Assembly: GCF_963378095.1 (NCBI RefSeq)
Contig: NZ_OY726397.1
Coordinates: 5,270,001-5,334,000, forward strand
Direction of reading: 5' to 3'
From: Mycolicibacterium sp. MU0053
Lineage (GTDB): Bacteria > Actinomycetota > Actinomycetes > Mycobacteriales > Mycobacteriaceae
DNA: 64,000 nucleotides
The notes beneath the pieces were generated by a model. The model was given only the letters and a program-made list of their open reading frames with translations. It was not told where the DNA came from and ran no database searches. This document shows positions 13,628-21,422 of this stretch, piece by piece; the stretch's first letter is position 1; every line of letters starts with the position of its first letter. Made by a program: the position numbers and the translations under genes.

Positions 13628-13732
13628 GGGCACTCCTCGTCCTATGGCACGGCTTGTGAGTAGTTCGTCACCGCGGCCAAGCTGGATGGGTACCCACTTG
13701 GGCCGCTGATCCGCGCAGCGTGGGCGGCGAGG

Positions 13733-15496
13733 TCAGCTCGGTGCCAGCGCGGGCACGGTGGCGACGATCCAACTCCTGCTGAGGGGGTTGGCGGCCGATT
13801 CCGCGCGGTGGATTCGGCGCAGTTCGCGCAGCAGCGGGTCACGCTGCCACGCCTGGACCTGCCGCACCATGGCGTCGTCGTCGAACCGGTGGACCTTCTC
13901 CTCGAGCACGGCCTCGACAAGTTGGCCCGCCACGTGGCGCAGCAGGCGGGCGTTGGTCTCGAACTGCGCGGTGAAGTCCTGGCTGGGGCCCATCATCGCG
14001 GTGTGCAGCGTGGCCATGAAGTTCAACGGCGCGTACAAGTCGACGAACGGCACCGCGGCCGACTTCTCCGCGACCGCAGCCCACTCCCGGAAGAAGCGCT
14101 GCATCCGGTTGCTCAGGGCGATGAGACCGTCGAGGTGCGGCACGAATCCGGGATCGTCGGTGACGCCCACGAATCGGTCGTTGATGTAGAGCAGACCGAT
14201 GAATCCCCAGTAGAAGGCGACATCCCAGATGATCTTCGCCGCCATCACCGCCGGCGTACCCATCAGCGAGTATTGGTCCTGGTAGACCGCCAGCCACATC
14301 TCGGTCAACGAGCGGAAGAGCGAATCGCTGATCTGGGCCCGCGCCGCGACATCCTCGCCGTCGAGTTCGCGCACCACCATGTCGGTGATCAGACCGTTGC
14401 CGATGGCCACGAGGTCCAGCCCCGAGGAATACAGCGGGTCGAGGAAGATTCCGGCGTCGCCGGTCACGCACCAACGGTGCGCACCGTCGAAGACCTTCGC
14501 CGCGCCGTGGCTGTAGTTCTTCATGACGCGGAAGTCGCGGATCTCGTGGTCGTGTTCGGCGAGGACAGCAGCGCACTGCGGCTCATGCTCGCGCAGCCAC
14601 CCCTTGGCCTTGTCCAGCGTGTTGAAGTCACCGAACGCATGGAATGCGGGGTCGGCCACGATGCCCACGCTGGTCGCGCCCGAGCCCAACCGGATGAGCC
14701 AGACCCAATAACCCTCACCCATCAGGTGATTGGTGGACAGGGCGCGGTCCCCCTCGACGAGCCGGCCCTGCCACGCCGGGTCCTGGCTCCACTGGCCGAC
14801 GTCGATCTCGGTCGCGACCCGAAACCAGACGGCGTTGCAATGGTGCTGGTTCGCGCGCTTGAGTTCCAGCTGCCGCGGCAGCACCCGATTCCGGCCCGAC
14901 GCGTCCACGACCCACCGCGCGGTGATCGACGCATTCGCGTCGTCGCCCTGGACGGAGACAACGTGTCGGTCCGCGCCGAAGTCCACGGCGCGGACCCGGC
15001 CACGAGCGGTGTCGATGCCTGCGGCCACGCAGCGCCGATAGAGTTCGTTCTCCAACCTGCCGCGGTCGATCTGGTAGGTGACCTGCGGGACGAACGAGGA
15101 ACTACCCACCTCCATTCGGGCGGCGATATCGGTGTTCCCGTTCTGGGAGAAGAACATCCGAAGACCCATCTTGCGGATGTGCGCCTCGCCCAGGTGTTGG
15201 CCCAGGCCGAGGCGGTCCCGGAGGTAGTGCGCCGACACCTCCACCGTCGACTCGCCGACGGTGTGGGTGACCTCCGGGACCGGGTGCACGTTCGGTTCGA
15301 TGAGCAGAATCCGGGTTTGGGCGCGCGCACTGCGGATCTCCAACGCGAGCGTCAGTGCCGCGATGCCGCCACCCACGATGATCACGTCGTGATCCACTGC
15401 GGGAGCCGGGGATTCGACCAACTGGCTTCTGATCCGGCGGACCAGGGCCGCTCGGGCGGTCGCGTCCAGCTTCGCGACCTGGTCAGGCACGTTCAT
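13733..15496 (-). CDS. Flavin-dependent halogenase-like oxidoreductase
   Basis: 587 residues of the tryptophan/carrier-protein halogenase superfamily. FAD site VGGGIAAL at about 41-48, VGESTVEVSAHYLRD at 80-94, a YWVWLIRL segment (263-270) at the position of the halogenase signature WxWxIP, and GDAGIFLDPLYSSGLD (346-361), which matches the GDAAxFxDPxxSSG motif of carrier-protein and phenolic halogenases. The proline of WxWxIP is arginine here, so it might be a halogenase or a monooxygenase of the same fold. It overlaps the antiporter gene by 14 bases. Expected role: tailoring the polyketide, with reduced flavin from a separate reductase not seen nearby. Confidence 0.85.
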   Translation of the reverse strand: MNVPDQVAKLDATARAALVRRIRSQLVESPAPAVDHDVIIVGGGIAALTLALEIRSARAQTRILLIEPNVHPVPEVTHTVGESTVEVSAHYLRDRLGLGQHLGEAHIRKMGLRMFFSQNGNTDIAARMEVGSSSFVPQVTYQIDRGRLENELYRRCVAAGIDTARGRVRAVDFGADRHVVSVQGDDANASITARWVVDASGRNRVLPRQLELKRANQHHCNAVWFRVATEIDVGQWSQDPAWQGRLVEGDRALSTNHLMGEGYWVWLIRLGSGATSVGIVADPAFHAFGDFNTLDKAKGWLREHEPQCAAVLAEHDHEIRDFRVMKNYSHGAAKVFDGAHRWCVTGDAGIFLDPLYSSGLDLVAIGNGLITDMVVRELDGEDVAARAQISDSLFRSLTEMWLAVYQDQYSLMGTPAVMAAKIIWDVAFYWGFIGLLYINDRFVGVTDDPGFVPHLDGLIALSNRMQRFFREWAAVAEKSAAVPFVDLYAPLNFMATLHTAMMGPSQDFTAQFETNARLLRHVAGQLVEAVLEEKVHRFDDDAMVRQVQAWQRDPLLRELRRIHRAESAANPLSRSWIVATVPALAPS

Positions 15497-16763
15497 ACGG
15501 ATACCCTTCTTCAGCCGGCACCGAGGGCTCTTCGGTGCGGTGACGGCCGTACACGGCCTCGAATATGGGCGAGGCCATCAGCGTCGTGATGATGGCGACC
15601 AACACCAAAATGGTGAACAGCGTGGGGGTGATGATGCCCGCCTCCAAGCCGATGTTGAGCAGGATGAGCTCGATCAGCCCGCGGGCGTTCATCAGCGAAC
15701 CCAGCGCCACCGACTCGCGGGCCGAAACCCCGCTCACGCGCGCGGCCACCGCGCACGCGATCCCCTTCCCCGCGACCGCGACGACCAGCAGACCCAGGGT
15801 CACCGCCCACAAGGCCGGCGTGTTGACCAAACCGATCTCGGTGTTCAGGCCCGAGTAGACGAAGAACAGCGGCAACAGCAATGTCGTGGTGAGCGGTTCC
15901 AGCTTCTCGGTGAGACGCCGCGCGAAGAAGCCGGACGGCATCGCGACCCCGAGGATGAAGGCGCCGAAGATCGCGTAGATGCCGATCGTGTCGGTGACCC
16001 ACGAGCACGCCACCAGCAGGATCAGCACGGTGCTGAGCACCGGGGTCGGGATGCTCTGCCGTTCCTCCGAGACCGCGCCGAGCCGCACGAAGGCCCGACG
16101 TCCGAACGTCAGCACCGCGACCGTGTAGAGCAGGCCGCCGACGATCGCGACCACCGCCATCTCGGGACTGTTCCGATGGACGGCCAGCACGGTCGCCAGC
16201 ACGCACCACGAGATCGCATCCGAAGTCGCCCCGCAGGCCAGCGCAAGGGTCCCCAACGGGGTTCCGGCGAGCCCCTTTTCGAAGATGATCCGGGCCAACA
16301 TGGGGAAAGCGGTGATCGCGACCGAAGCGCCCAGGAACATCATCGCCATACCGAGACTGACTCCGGTGCCGAAGAACCCGCCGGCCGACAGCAGCGGAAT
16401 GGCGGCGAGCGCACCCAGCGCAAGCGGGGCAAAGGTTCCGGTCATCGACACCGCCGCGGCGGTACCGGCTCGCTGCTTGACGTGGTTGATGTCGAAGTTG
16501 AGACCGACGACGAACATGTAGAGCACCAGGCCGATCTGCGCCGTGGTGTAGAGCACGACGTTGCTCACCCCGGACGGAAACAGGGCCTGTTGCAGATCGG
16601 GCGCGACCCGGCCCAGCAGCGACGGGCCGAGCGCGACGCCCGCGATCATCTCGCCGACGACCTGCGGTTGCCCGATACGCTGCGCCGCCAATCCGGCGAA
16701 TCGGCACGCGGCCAGGATGACGGTCAGTTGCAGGAAGAAATGGATGGCGGTCTCGGTGGGCAT
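15483..16763 (-). CDS. Cation:proton antiporter (CPA2/Kef type), first gene of polyketide operon
   Basis: A 426-residue polytopic membrane protein with about 12 helices and the CPA2 features PQVVGEMIAGVALGPSLLG, MFVVGLNFD, GASVAITAFPMLARII and GSLMNARGLIELILL. Family members exchange Na+ or K+ for protons; related genes sit in several polyketide clusters, where they are thought to support self-resistance or product transport. There is no C-terminal TrkA-N domain. It heads the operon, and its 3' end overlaps the halogenase-like gene by 14 bases. Confidence 0.88.
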   Translation of the reverse strand: MPTETAIHFFLQLTVILAACRFAGLAAQRIGQPQVVGEMIAGVALGPSLLGRVAPDLQQALFPSGVSNVVLYTTAQIGLVLYMFVVGLNFDINHVKQRAGTAAAVSMTGTFAPLALGALAAIPLLSAGGFFGTGVSLGMAMMFLGASVAITAFPMLARIIFEKGLAGTPLGTLALACGATSDAISWCVLATVLAVHRNSPEMAVVAIVGGLLYTVAVLTFGRRAFVRLGAVSEERQSIPTPVLSTVLILLVACSWVTDTIGIYAIFGAFILGVAMPSGFFARRLTEKLEPLTTTLLLPLFFVYSGLNTEIGLVNTPALWAVTLGLLVVAVAGKGIACAVAARVSGVSARESVALGSLMNARGLIELILLNIGLEAGIITPTLFTILVLVAIITTLMASPIFEAVYGRHRTEEPSVPAEEGYPYERA

Positions 16764-17164
16764 GGCTCAGCACCGCCTGTTCGGCGTGCCGGTCTGCGGC
16801 AGTGGTGGTAAGAACGAGGGCGCGGGTGGCGGCACTTCGCCAATGTAACTCCGGTCGGATCGCGCCGATCGCGGGAAAGGGTTCGTCCTGCCCCCGCCGA
16901 AGCGCTCCAACCGGTCTCCGCGACGCGCCGGAAAGACGGTGGAATGTCCGGAATTTACTGTCCGCCAACGTGTTAGGTCGGCACCTCAGCACTGGGCACT
17001 ACGGCCGGACCTCGGCATCGCCACCGCCCGCAACATGTCACGGACTCGTCACAACCTCGGGAGCAGTGCACCCGACTTTCGCAACGGGCCAAGGGATTAC
17101 ATCGCCGCGCGAAAACATCTTCTCGAAAGGATTAAGGCGGCCCGCATTTGGTTACCCTGCGGGG
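16764..17164. other. Divergent promoter region between the polyketide operon and a small gene
   Basis: About 400 bases without a credible gene. On the right, TACCCT (17153-17158) lies 6 bases before the ATG at 17165, a leaderless arrangement for the small plus-strand gene. On the left no convincing -35/-10 pair for the polyketide operon was found; TACATT on the minus strand near 16845 is a possible -10. GTCCG occurs twice, 16 bases apart, near 16945-16965. I see no palindromic operator. Confidence 0.5.
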
Positions 17165-17419
17165 ATGTCTGAATCCCCCACGACCGCCCGTATCGACGAC
17201 GCAGCTCCCGGCGACCTCATCACCTTTGACCGTGGCGTCGGGGAACAGGCCTTCAAGGTGGTCCACAAGGAAACGGCGGAATCGGGTTTCCTGATCACCC
17301 TCGAAGGCGACGACGGCGAGACTTGCCAGCTCGAAATGGCCGCCGGCACGCCCGTCAAGCGTTCACTGGAGTCCAAGTGGGAGTCGACGCAAAGCCCGAC
17401 CCCGGATTCAAACTCCTGA
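17165..17419 (+). CDS. Small conserved-looking hypothetical protein
   Basis: 84 residues, acidic, with no signal peptide or membrane segment. The centre (DLITFDRGVGEQAFKVVHKE, then GFLITLEGDDGETCQLEMAAGTPVKR) reads like a small beta-rich domain. I do not recognise a named family. The start is supported by TACCCT 6 bases upstream of the ATG, which would give a leaderless mRNA. It lies alone between the polyketide operon and a broken kinase gene. Confidence 0.65.
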   Translation: MSESPTTARIDDAAPGDLITFDRGVGEQAFKVVHKETAESGFLITLEGDDGETCQLEMAAGTPVKRSLESKWESTQSPTPDSNS

Positions 17420-17463
17420 TGCGATAGCCGCCGCGACCGCGTCAAGTGGGTACCCCCTCACCC

Positions 17464-18453
17464 ATGACCAAGACCCACCGCCGAGAGAACACCCCCAACA
17501 GGGCGGCTGATCAGCGTCCCGACGTCGTGGTCATCTTCGCGCCGCTGCCCGTCCTGACCGTGACGGTCGAGGACCGCTCCGGCGTGGCAGACATCCATGT
17601 CCACGCCGGGGGGGCAGGGGGTGTGGCAGTCACGCATGGTGTCCTCGCTCGGGGTGCCGGTAGTGCTGTGCGCGGCCCTCGGCGGCGAGACCGGCGAGGT
17701 TCTCGACCACCTGCTGCCCGTCCAGGACGTGACCGCGCGGATTGTTCCAATCAGCTCGCGCAATGGCGCGTACGTGCACGACCGGCGCACGGGCAGCCGC
17801 GAGGTCGTCGCCGAAAGTCGCGGCAGTTCGCTGGACCGCCACGAGCTCGATTCGCTCTACGAGCTCACCCTGACCGAGGGCCTGACGCACGGCAGGGTGC
17901 TGCTGTCAGGACCCCAGGAGGATGACGTGCTGCCCGCCGACCTCTACCGTCGCCTCGCCACCGACCTCGGGGCCAACGGCTGCAAGGTGGCGGCCGACCT
18001 GTCCGGTGAGCGGCTCGAAGCGGTGCTGGCCGGCAAACCCGACCTGATCAAGGTGAGCCATGAGGAACTGCTGGACGACGGTCGAGCAAATCCGACAAGG
18101 TCGACGACCTGGTCGCGGCCATGCGTGGCCTGCGGGACGAGGGCGCCGGCACGATCGTCGTCTCCCGCTCGGGCGCCGCCCCGGCGCTGGCGCTGCTCCA
18201 CGACGCGCACTCCGATGACGACGTCATCGAGATCGAGATGCCGAAATTGGAACCCGCGGACCCGGCCGGGGCCGGGGACTCCATGACGGCGGGCATGGTC
18301 GCCGCCCTGGCGCGAGGTCGTTCGCTGCGCGCCGCGCTGCAGATCGGGGCCGCCTGCGGGGCGCTCAATGTCGTGCGGCACGGGCTGGGCACCGGCGGTG
18401 CGCAGGCCGTGGAAACGCTCGCCGAGCGGGTCGAACTGCGCCCCTGGAAGTAG
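17464..18453 (+). pseudogene. PfkB-family sugar kinase with two compensating frameshifts
   Basis: Three reading-frame segments together make a PfkB/1-phosphofructokinase-like protein of about 330 residues. The first (from 17464; GTG 17446 is an alternative) runs through VVVIFAPLPVLTVTVEDRSG and leaves frame at a run of seven G at 17608-17614. The second covers ALGGETGEVLDHLL to IKVSHEELLDD and leaves frame near 18082-18092. The third contains TIVVSRSGAAPAL and the catalytic motif DPAGAGDS. The two shifts cancel. The G7 run makes a sequencing error plausible for the first; the second has no long run. SurE is encoded 31 bases downstream. Confidence 0.8.
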
Positions 18454-18484
18454 AGCGGACGGATAAGGCGAAGGAGGACGACAC

Positions 18485-19264
18485 GTGCGTCGCGCACTGA
18501 TCACCAACGACGACGGGATCGACTCGCCAGGCCTACATGCGCTGGCCGAAGCGGCTCGAGACGCGGGGTTGGAGGTGATCGTGGCGGCCCCCGTAGAGCA
18601 GGCCAGCGGTGCGAGCGCGGCGCTGAGCGCGGTCCGCCGGGACGGCCGCACCGTCGTCGAGCGCCGGGAGCTGCCCGGACTCGGCGGCGTCGACGCATGG
18701 GCCGTGCACGCTCAGCCCGGACACATCGTCGCCGCCGCGCTCAACGGCTGGTTCGATCCGCCCCCGGACCTCGTCCTGTCCGGCATCAACCACGGCGCGA
18801 ATGTCGGTCGGGCCGTGCTGTATTCGGGCACGGTGGGGGCCGCGCTCACCGCGAAGATCCACGGCGCTCGAGCGCTGGCGGTGTCCCTGGATGTGGCACT
18901 GCACCCCTCGGGCGAGCGGCACTGGGACACCGCCGCCGGTCTGGTGGCGCCGGTGTTGGAGCTGCTGCTCGAGGCGCCCGAGCACACGGTCCTGTCCCTC
19001 AACGTCCCCGATCGGCCTGCGGCCGAGCTTGGCCCGCTACGCCACGCACGGCTGGCCAGCGGCGGGGTGGTGCAGGCGCGCGTCGACGAGATCCGCGACG
19101 GCGACCTGCATCTGGGCGAGTTCGAAGTCTCCGAAGAGCCAGAGCCGGGCACCGACAGCGCGCTGCTGATCGCCGGGCACCCCACGCTGACAGCGCTGCG
19201 GTCCGTCGATGCCGATGACGGCGACCTCGTGCAGCAGTGGCTGGGCTCGCTACACCATTCGTAA
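18485..19264 (+). CDS. surE: 5'/3'-nucleotidase SurE
   Basis: 259 residues with the SurE signatures: RRALITNDDGIDSPG at the N-terminus (metal-binding NDDG), VAAPVEQASGAS, and LVLSGINHGANVG. SurE is a divalent-metal phosphatase acting on nucleoside 5'- and 3'-monophosphates, linked to stationary-phase survival. It starts with GTG at 18485, preceded by AAGGAGGA. It lies directly downstream of the broken PfkB gene, probably in one transcript. Confidence 0.92.
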   Translation: MRRALITNDDGIDSPGLHALAEAARDAGLEVIVAAPVEQASGASAALSAVRRDGRTVVERRELPGLGGVDAWAVHAQPGHIVAAALNGWFDPPPDLVLSGINHGANVGRAVLYSGTVGAALTAKIHGARALAVSLDVALHPSGERHWDTAAGLVAPVLELLLEAPEHTVLSLNVPDRPAAELGPLRHARLASGGVVQARVDEIRDGDLHLGEFEVSEEPEPGTDSALLIAGHPTLTALRSVDADDGDLVQQWLGSLHHS

Positions 19265-19305
19265 CTGTTCGCCCGTGAGGCGTCTTCCCGTCCCCACTAT
19301 AAAGG

Positions 19306-19340
19306 CGAGGTGGGGGCTTGCGGCAAGCCCCCGAACCTCG
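19306..19340 (+). other. Strong GC hairpin between surE and arr (terminator or attenuator)
   Basis: CGAGGT then GGGGGCTTG (19306-19320), a 3-base loop CGG, then CAAGCCCCC (19324-19332), a 2-base bulge and ACCTCG (19335-19340): a 15-base-pair stem. There is no T-run after it. It lies 43-77 bases before the arr ATG and after surE, so it may end surE transcription or act inside the arr leader. TATAAA just before it (19299-19304) could be a -10 box, which would put the hairpin at the very start of the arr mRNA. Confidence 0.6.
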
Positions 19341-19382
19341 TGCACAATCGCCGGGCCACTGATAACGCATGGGGGTTTTGTC

Positions 19383-19811
19383 ATGACGGCTACGCCGGAA
19401 CATTTTCTGATACACGAGTCGGGCGCGTATCTGCACGGCACGAAAGTCGACCTCAAGGTGGGTGACTTCTTGGTGCCCGGCCGACCGTCGAACTACGAGG
19501 CCGGTCGCATCTCCAACCACGTCTACATGACCAAGGTGTTGGCCGGTGCGGTGCTGGCGGCCGAGATGGCGCTCGGGCCGGGGCGGGGGCACGTGTACAT
19601 CGTTGAGCCGCAAGGGTCCGTCGAGGACGACCCGAATGTCACGGACAAGAAATTTCCGGGGAATCCGACGCACTCGTACCGCAGCCGGGAGCCGGTGCAG
19701 ATCGTTGGGGAGATCACCGATTGGGTGGGGCACTCACCGGAGTACTTGCAGGCGTTCCGCGAAGGGTTGGACGACTTGCGGCGCAAGGGGCTCGCCGTCA
19801 TCTACGACTGA
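19383..19811 (+). CDS. arr: NAD+-rifampin ADP-ribosyltransferase
   Basis: 142 residues closely resembling M. smegmatis Arr: HESGAYLHGTKVDLKVGD, SNYEAGRISNHVYMT, VEPQGSVEDDPNVTDKK, NPTHSYRSREPVQIVGE and the C-terminus LRRKGLAVIYD. The enzyme ADP-ribosylates rifamycins and gives intrinsic rifampin resistance. The ATG at 19383 follows GGGGG. A hairpin lies in the leader. In other mycobacteria arr responds to WhiB7, but I did not find a clear WhiB7-type AT-rich element here. Confidence 0.95.
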   Translation: MTATPEHFLIHESGAYLHGTKVDLKVGDFLVPGRPSNYEAGRISNHVYMTKVLAGAVLAAEMALGPGRGHVYIVEPQGSVEDDPNVTDKKFPGNPTHSYRSREPVQIVGEITDWVGHSPEYLQAFREGLDDLRRKGLAVIYD

Positions 19812-19822
19812 CAACCGTGGCC

Positions 19823-20368
19823 CTATTGCGGCCAACCCGTCAACGCCAGGTCGGCGACGGCGTGCAGGTCTGTCCGGCTCGCCCCGCTGCGGGCCTGCAC
19901 GGCGATTCCCTGGCACACGACGGCGATCCAGCGGGCCAACAACAGGGTGTCCACGCCCGACAACTCGCCGTCGGCCGCCGCAGTGTCGAACCGTTCGGCG
20001 AGTCGCTGCACCGTCGTCTCGCGAAGCTCGGCCAGGCCGGGGGCCGCACCGACGGTCAGGCAACCGTGGATGTCGCCGCTGACCGTGTCGGCCGCGCCGT
20101 GCACCATCGCCTCCGCGACATCGCGCGCCGTCGGCCGGGTCAGGGCGTCGTCCAGATAGGCACTCGGTCCGGCGAGGTAGCGCCGCAGGGCCCGAGCGAA
20201 CAGCTTCTCCTTGGACTCGAACTCGGCGTAGATGCTGCGCCGATTCACCCCGGTCGCGGCGGTCACGTCGGAGATCGACACCGCGTCGAAGCCGCGCTCC
20301 CAGAACAGCCTCATCGCCGCGTCTTCGACCTGCTCGGGGTCGAACTCCCGGGGCCGACCCACCGCCAT
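19823..20368 (-). CDS. TetR-family regulator
   Basis: 181 residues: N-terminal helix-turn-helix (ISDVTAATGVNRRSIYAEFESKEKLFARAL) and a ligand-binding half with GCLTVGAA, typical of AcrR-type TetR proteins that sense small electrophilic or lipophilic compounds. It is transcribed away from the SDR gene at 20483, a common repressor/target layout. GTAAC occurs twice in that gap (near 20448 and 20460) and is a possible binding element. It converges with arr, 11 bases apart. Confidence 0.9.
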   Translation of the reverse strand: MAVGRPREFDPEQVEDAAMRLFWERGFDAVSISDVTAATGVNRRSIYAEFESKEKLFARALRRYLAGPSAYLDDALTRPTARDVAEAMVHGAADTVSGDIHGCLTVGAAPGLAELRETTVQRLAERFDTAAADGELSGVDTLLLARWIAVVCQGIAVQARSGASRTDLHAVADLALTGWPQ

Positions 20369-20482
20369 CGCGCATCCCTTCCTGTGATCCCGGTCACACT
20401 GGGAATGCTCTGCCGCGTGATCGGTCTTGACCAGAGCGTACTAAGTAACACATCGGTTCGTAACTGCGAGGAGACCTTCGAC

Positions 20483-21229
20483 ATGAGCACCACACCCCTG
20501 CAAGGACGGCGAGCACTGGTCACCGGCGGTTCGCGCGGCATCGGCGCGGAGATCGTCCGTCGACTGAGCGCAGACGGCGCCGCGGTCGCGTTCACCTACT
20601 CGGCCTCGGGGACCCACGCCGAGAAACTCGTCGCCGAACTGACCGCCGGCGGCGCCACCGTGGTGGCCATTCAGGCCGACGCCGCGGATCCGGCCCAGAA
20701 CGCGGCCGCGGTCGAGCAGGCCGTCGTCGACCTCGGTGGCCTGGACATCGTGGTGAACAACGCGGCCGTCGCACACCTCGCGCCGATCGACGACTTCCCG
20801 GCCGAGGAGTTCGACCGCCTGGTGGCCATCAACATCGGTGGGCCGTACTGGACCACCCGCACCGCGATCAAGCATCTCGGCGAAGGCGCACGGATCATCA
20901 ACATCGGCAGCATCAACGCCGACCGCATCCCGGGGCCCGGGCTGGCGGTGTACGGCATGACCAAGGGCGCGGTGTCCTCGTTCACTCGTGGGCTGGCCCG
21001 CGATCTCGGCACCCGCGGCATCACCGTCAACAACGTGCAACCCGGGCCCATCGACACCGACGCGAATCCCGACGGCAGCGACTTCGCCGCAAGCCTCAAG
21101 CAGGTCACCACGCAAGGCCGCTACGGACAGACCGGCGACGTCGCCGCCCTGGTGAGCTTCCTGGCCGGCCCGGAGTCCGGCTACGTCACCGGCGCGAACC
21201 TGAACGTCGACGGCGGCTTCACCGTCTGA
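20483..21229 (+). CDS. Short-chain dehydrogenase/reductase (SDR), divergent from TetR
   Basis: 248 residues of a classical SDR: cofactor site TGGSRGIGAE (about 15-24), NNAAVAH, catalytic Ser in NIGSIN, Tyr-x3-Lys in YGMTKGA, and C-terminal GANLNVDGGFTV. The arginine after TGGSR favours NADP(H). GAGGAG (20469-20474) precedes the ATG. The substrate is unknown; it is probably the target of the adjacent TetR repressor. Confidence 0.9.
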   Translation: MSTTPLQGRRALVTGGSRGIGAEIVRRLSADGAAVAFTYSASGTHAEKLVAELTAGGATVVAIQADAADPAQNAAAVEQAVVDLGGLDIVVNNAAVAHLAPIDDFPAEEFDRLVAINIGGPYWTTRTAIKHLGEGARIINIGSINADRIPGPGLAVYGMTKGAVSSFTRGLARDLGTRGITVNNVQPGPIDTDANPDGSDFAASLKQVTTQGRYGQTGDVAALVSFLAGPESGYVTGANLNVDGGFTV

Positions 21230-21422
21230 CGGTCCCGGGTTCGCGTCCCCCGGGTGTCCGCGCGCAGTGCGTCGCGCCGCGCACCACCGGGATGCCATCC
21301 ATCCACAGGTCGCCGAGGCCCAGAACAGGCCCGACGGCGAATTACACACATGTTATTCACAGCGTCCGCGACGAGTGGAAGACAGCGGATCACTACCGGC
21401 TGTGATGGCTCAGGTGACGCGT

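Noticed and set aside
13670..13700. Partial palindrome around GGGTACCC upstream of the PKS
   Set aside because: Only the central GGGTACCC is symmetrical and it has no promoter context.
19373..19386. Five-codon frame overlapping the arr start
   Set aside because: Too short to call as a gene; mentioned only as a possible coupling element in the arr leader.
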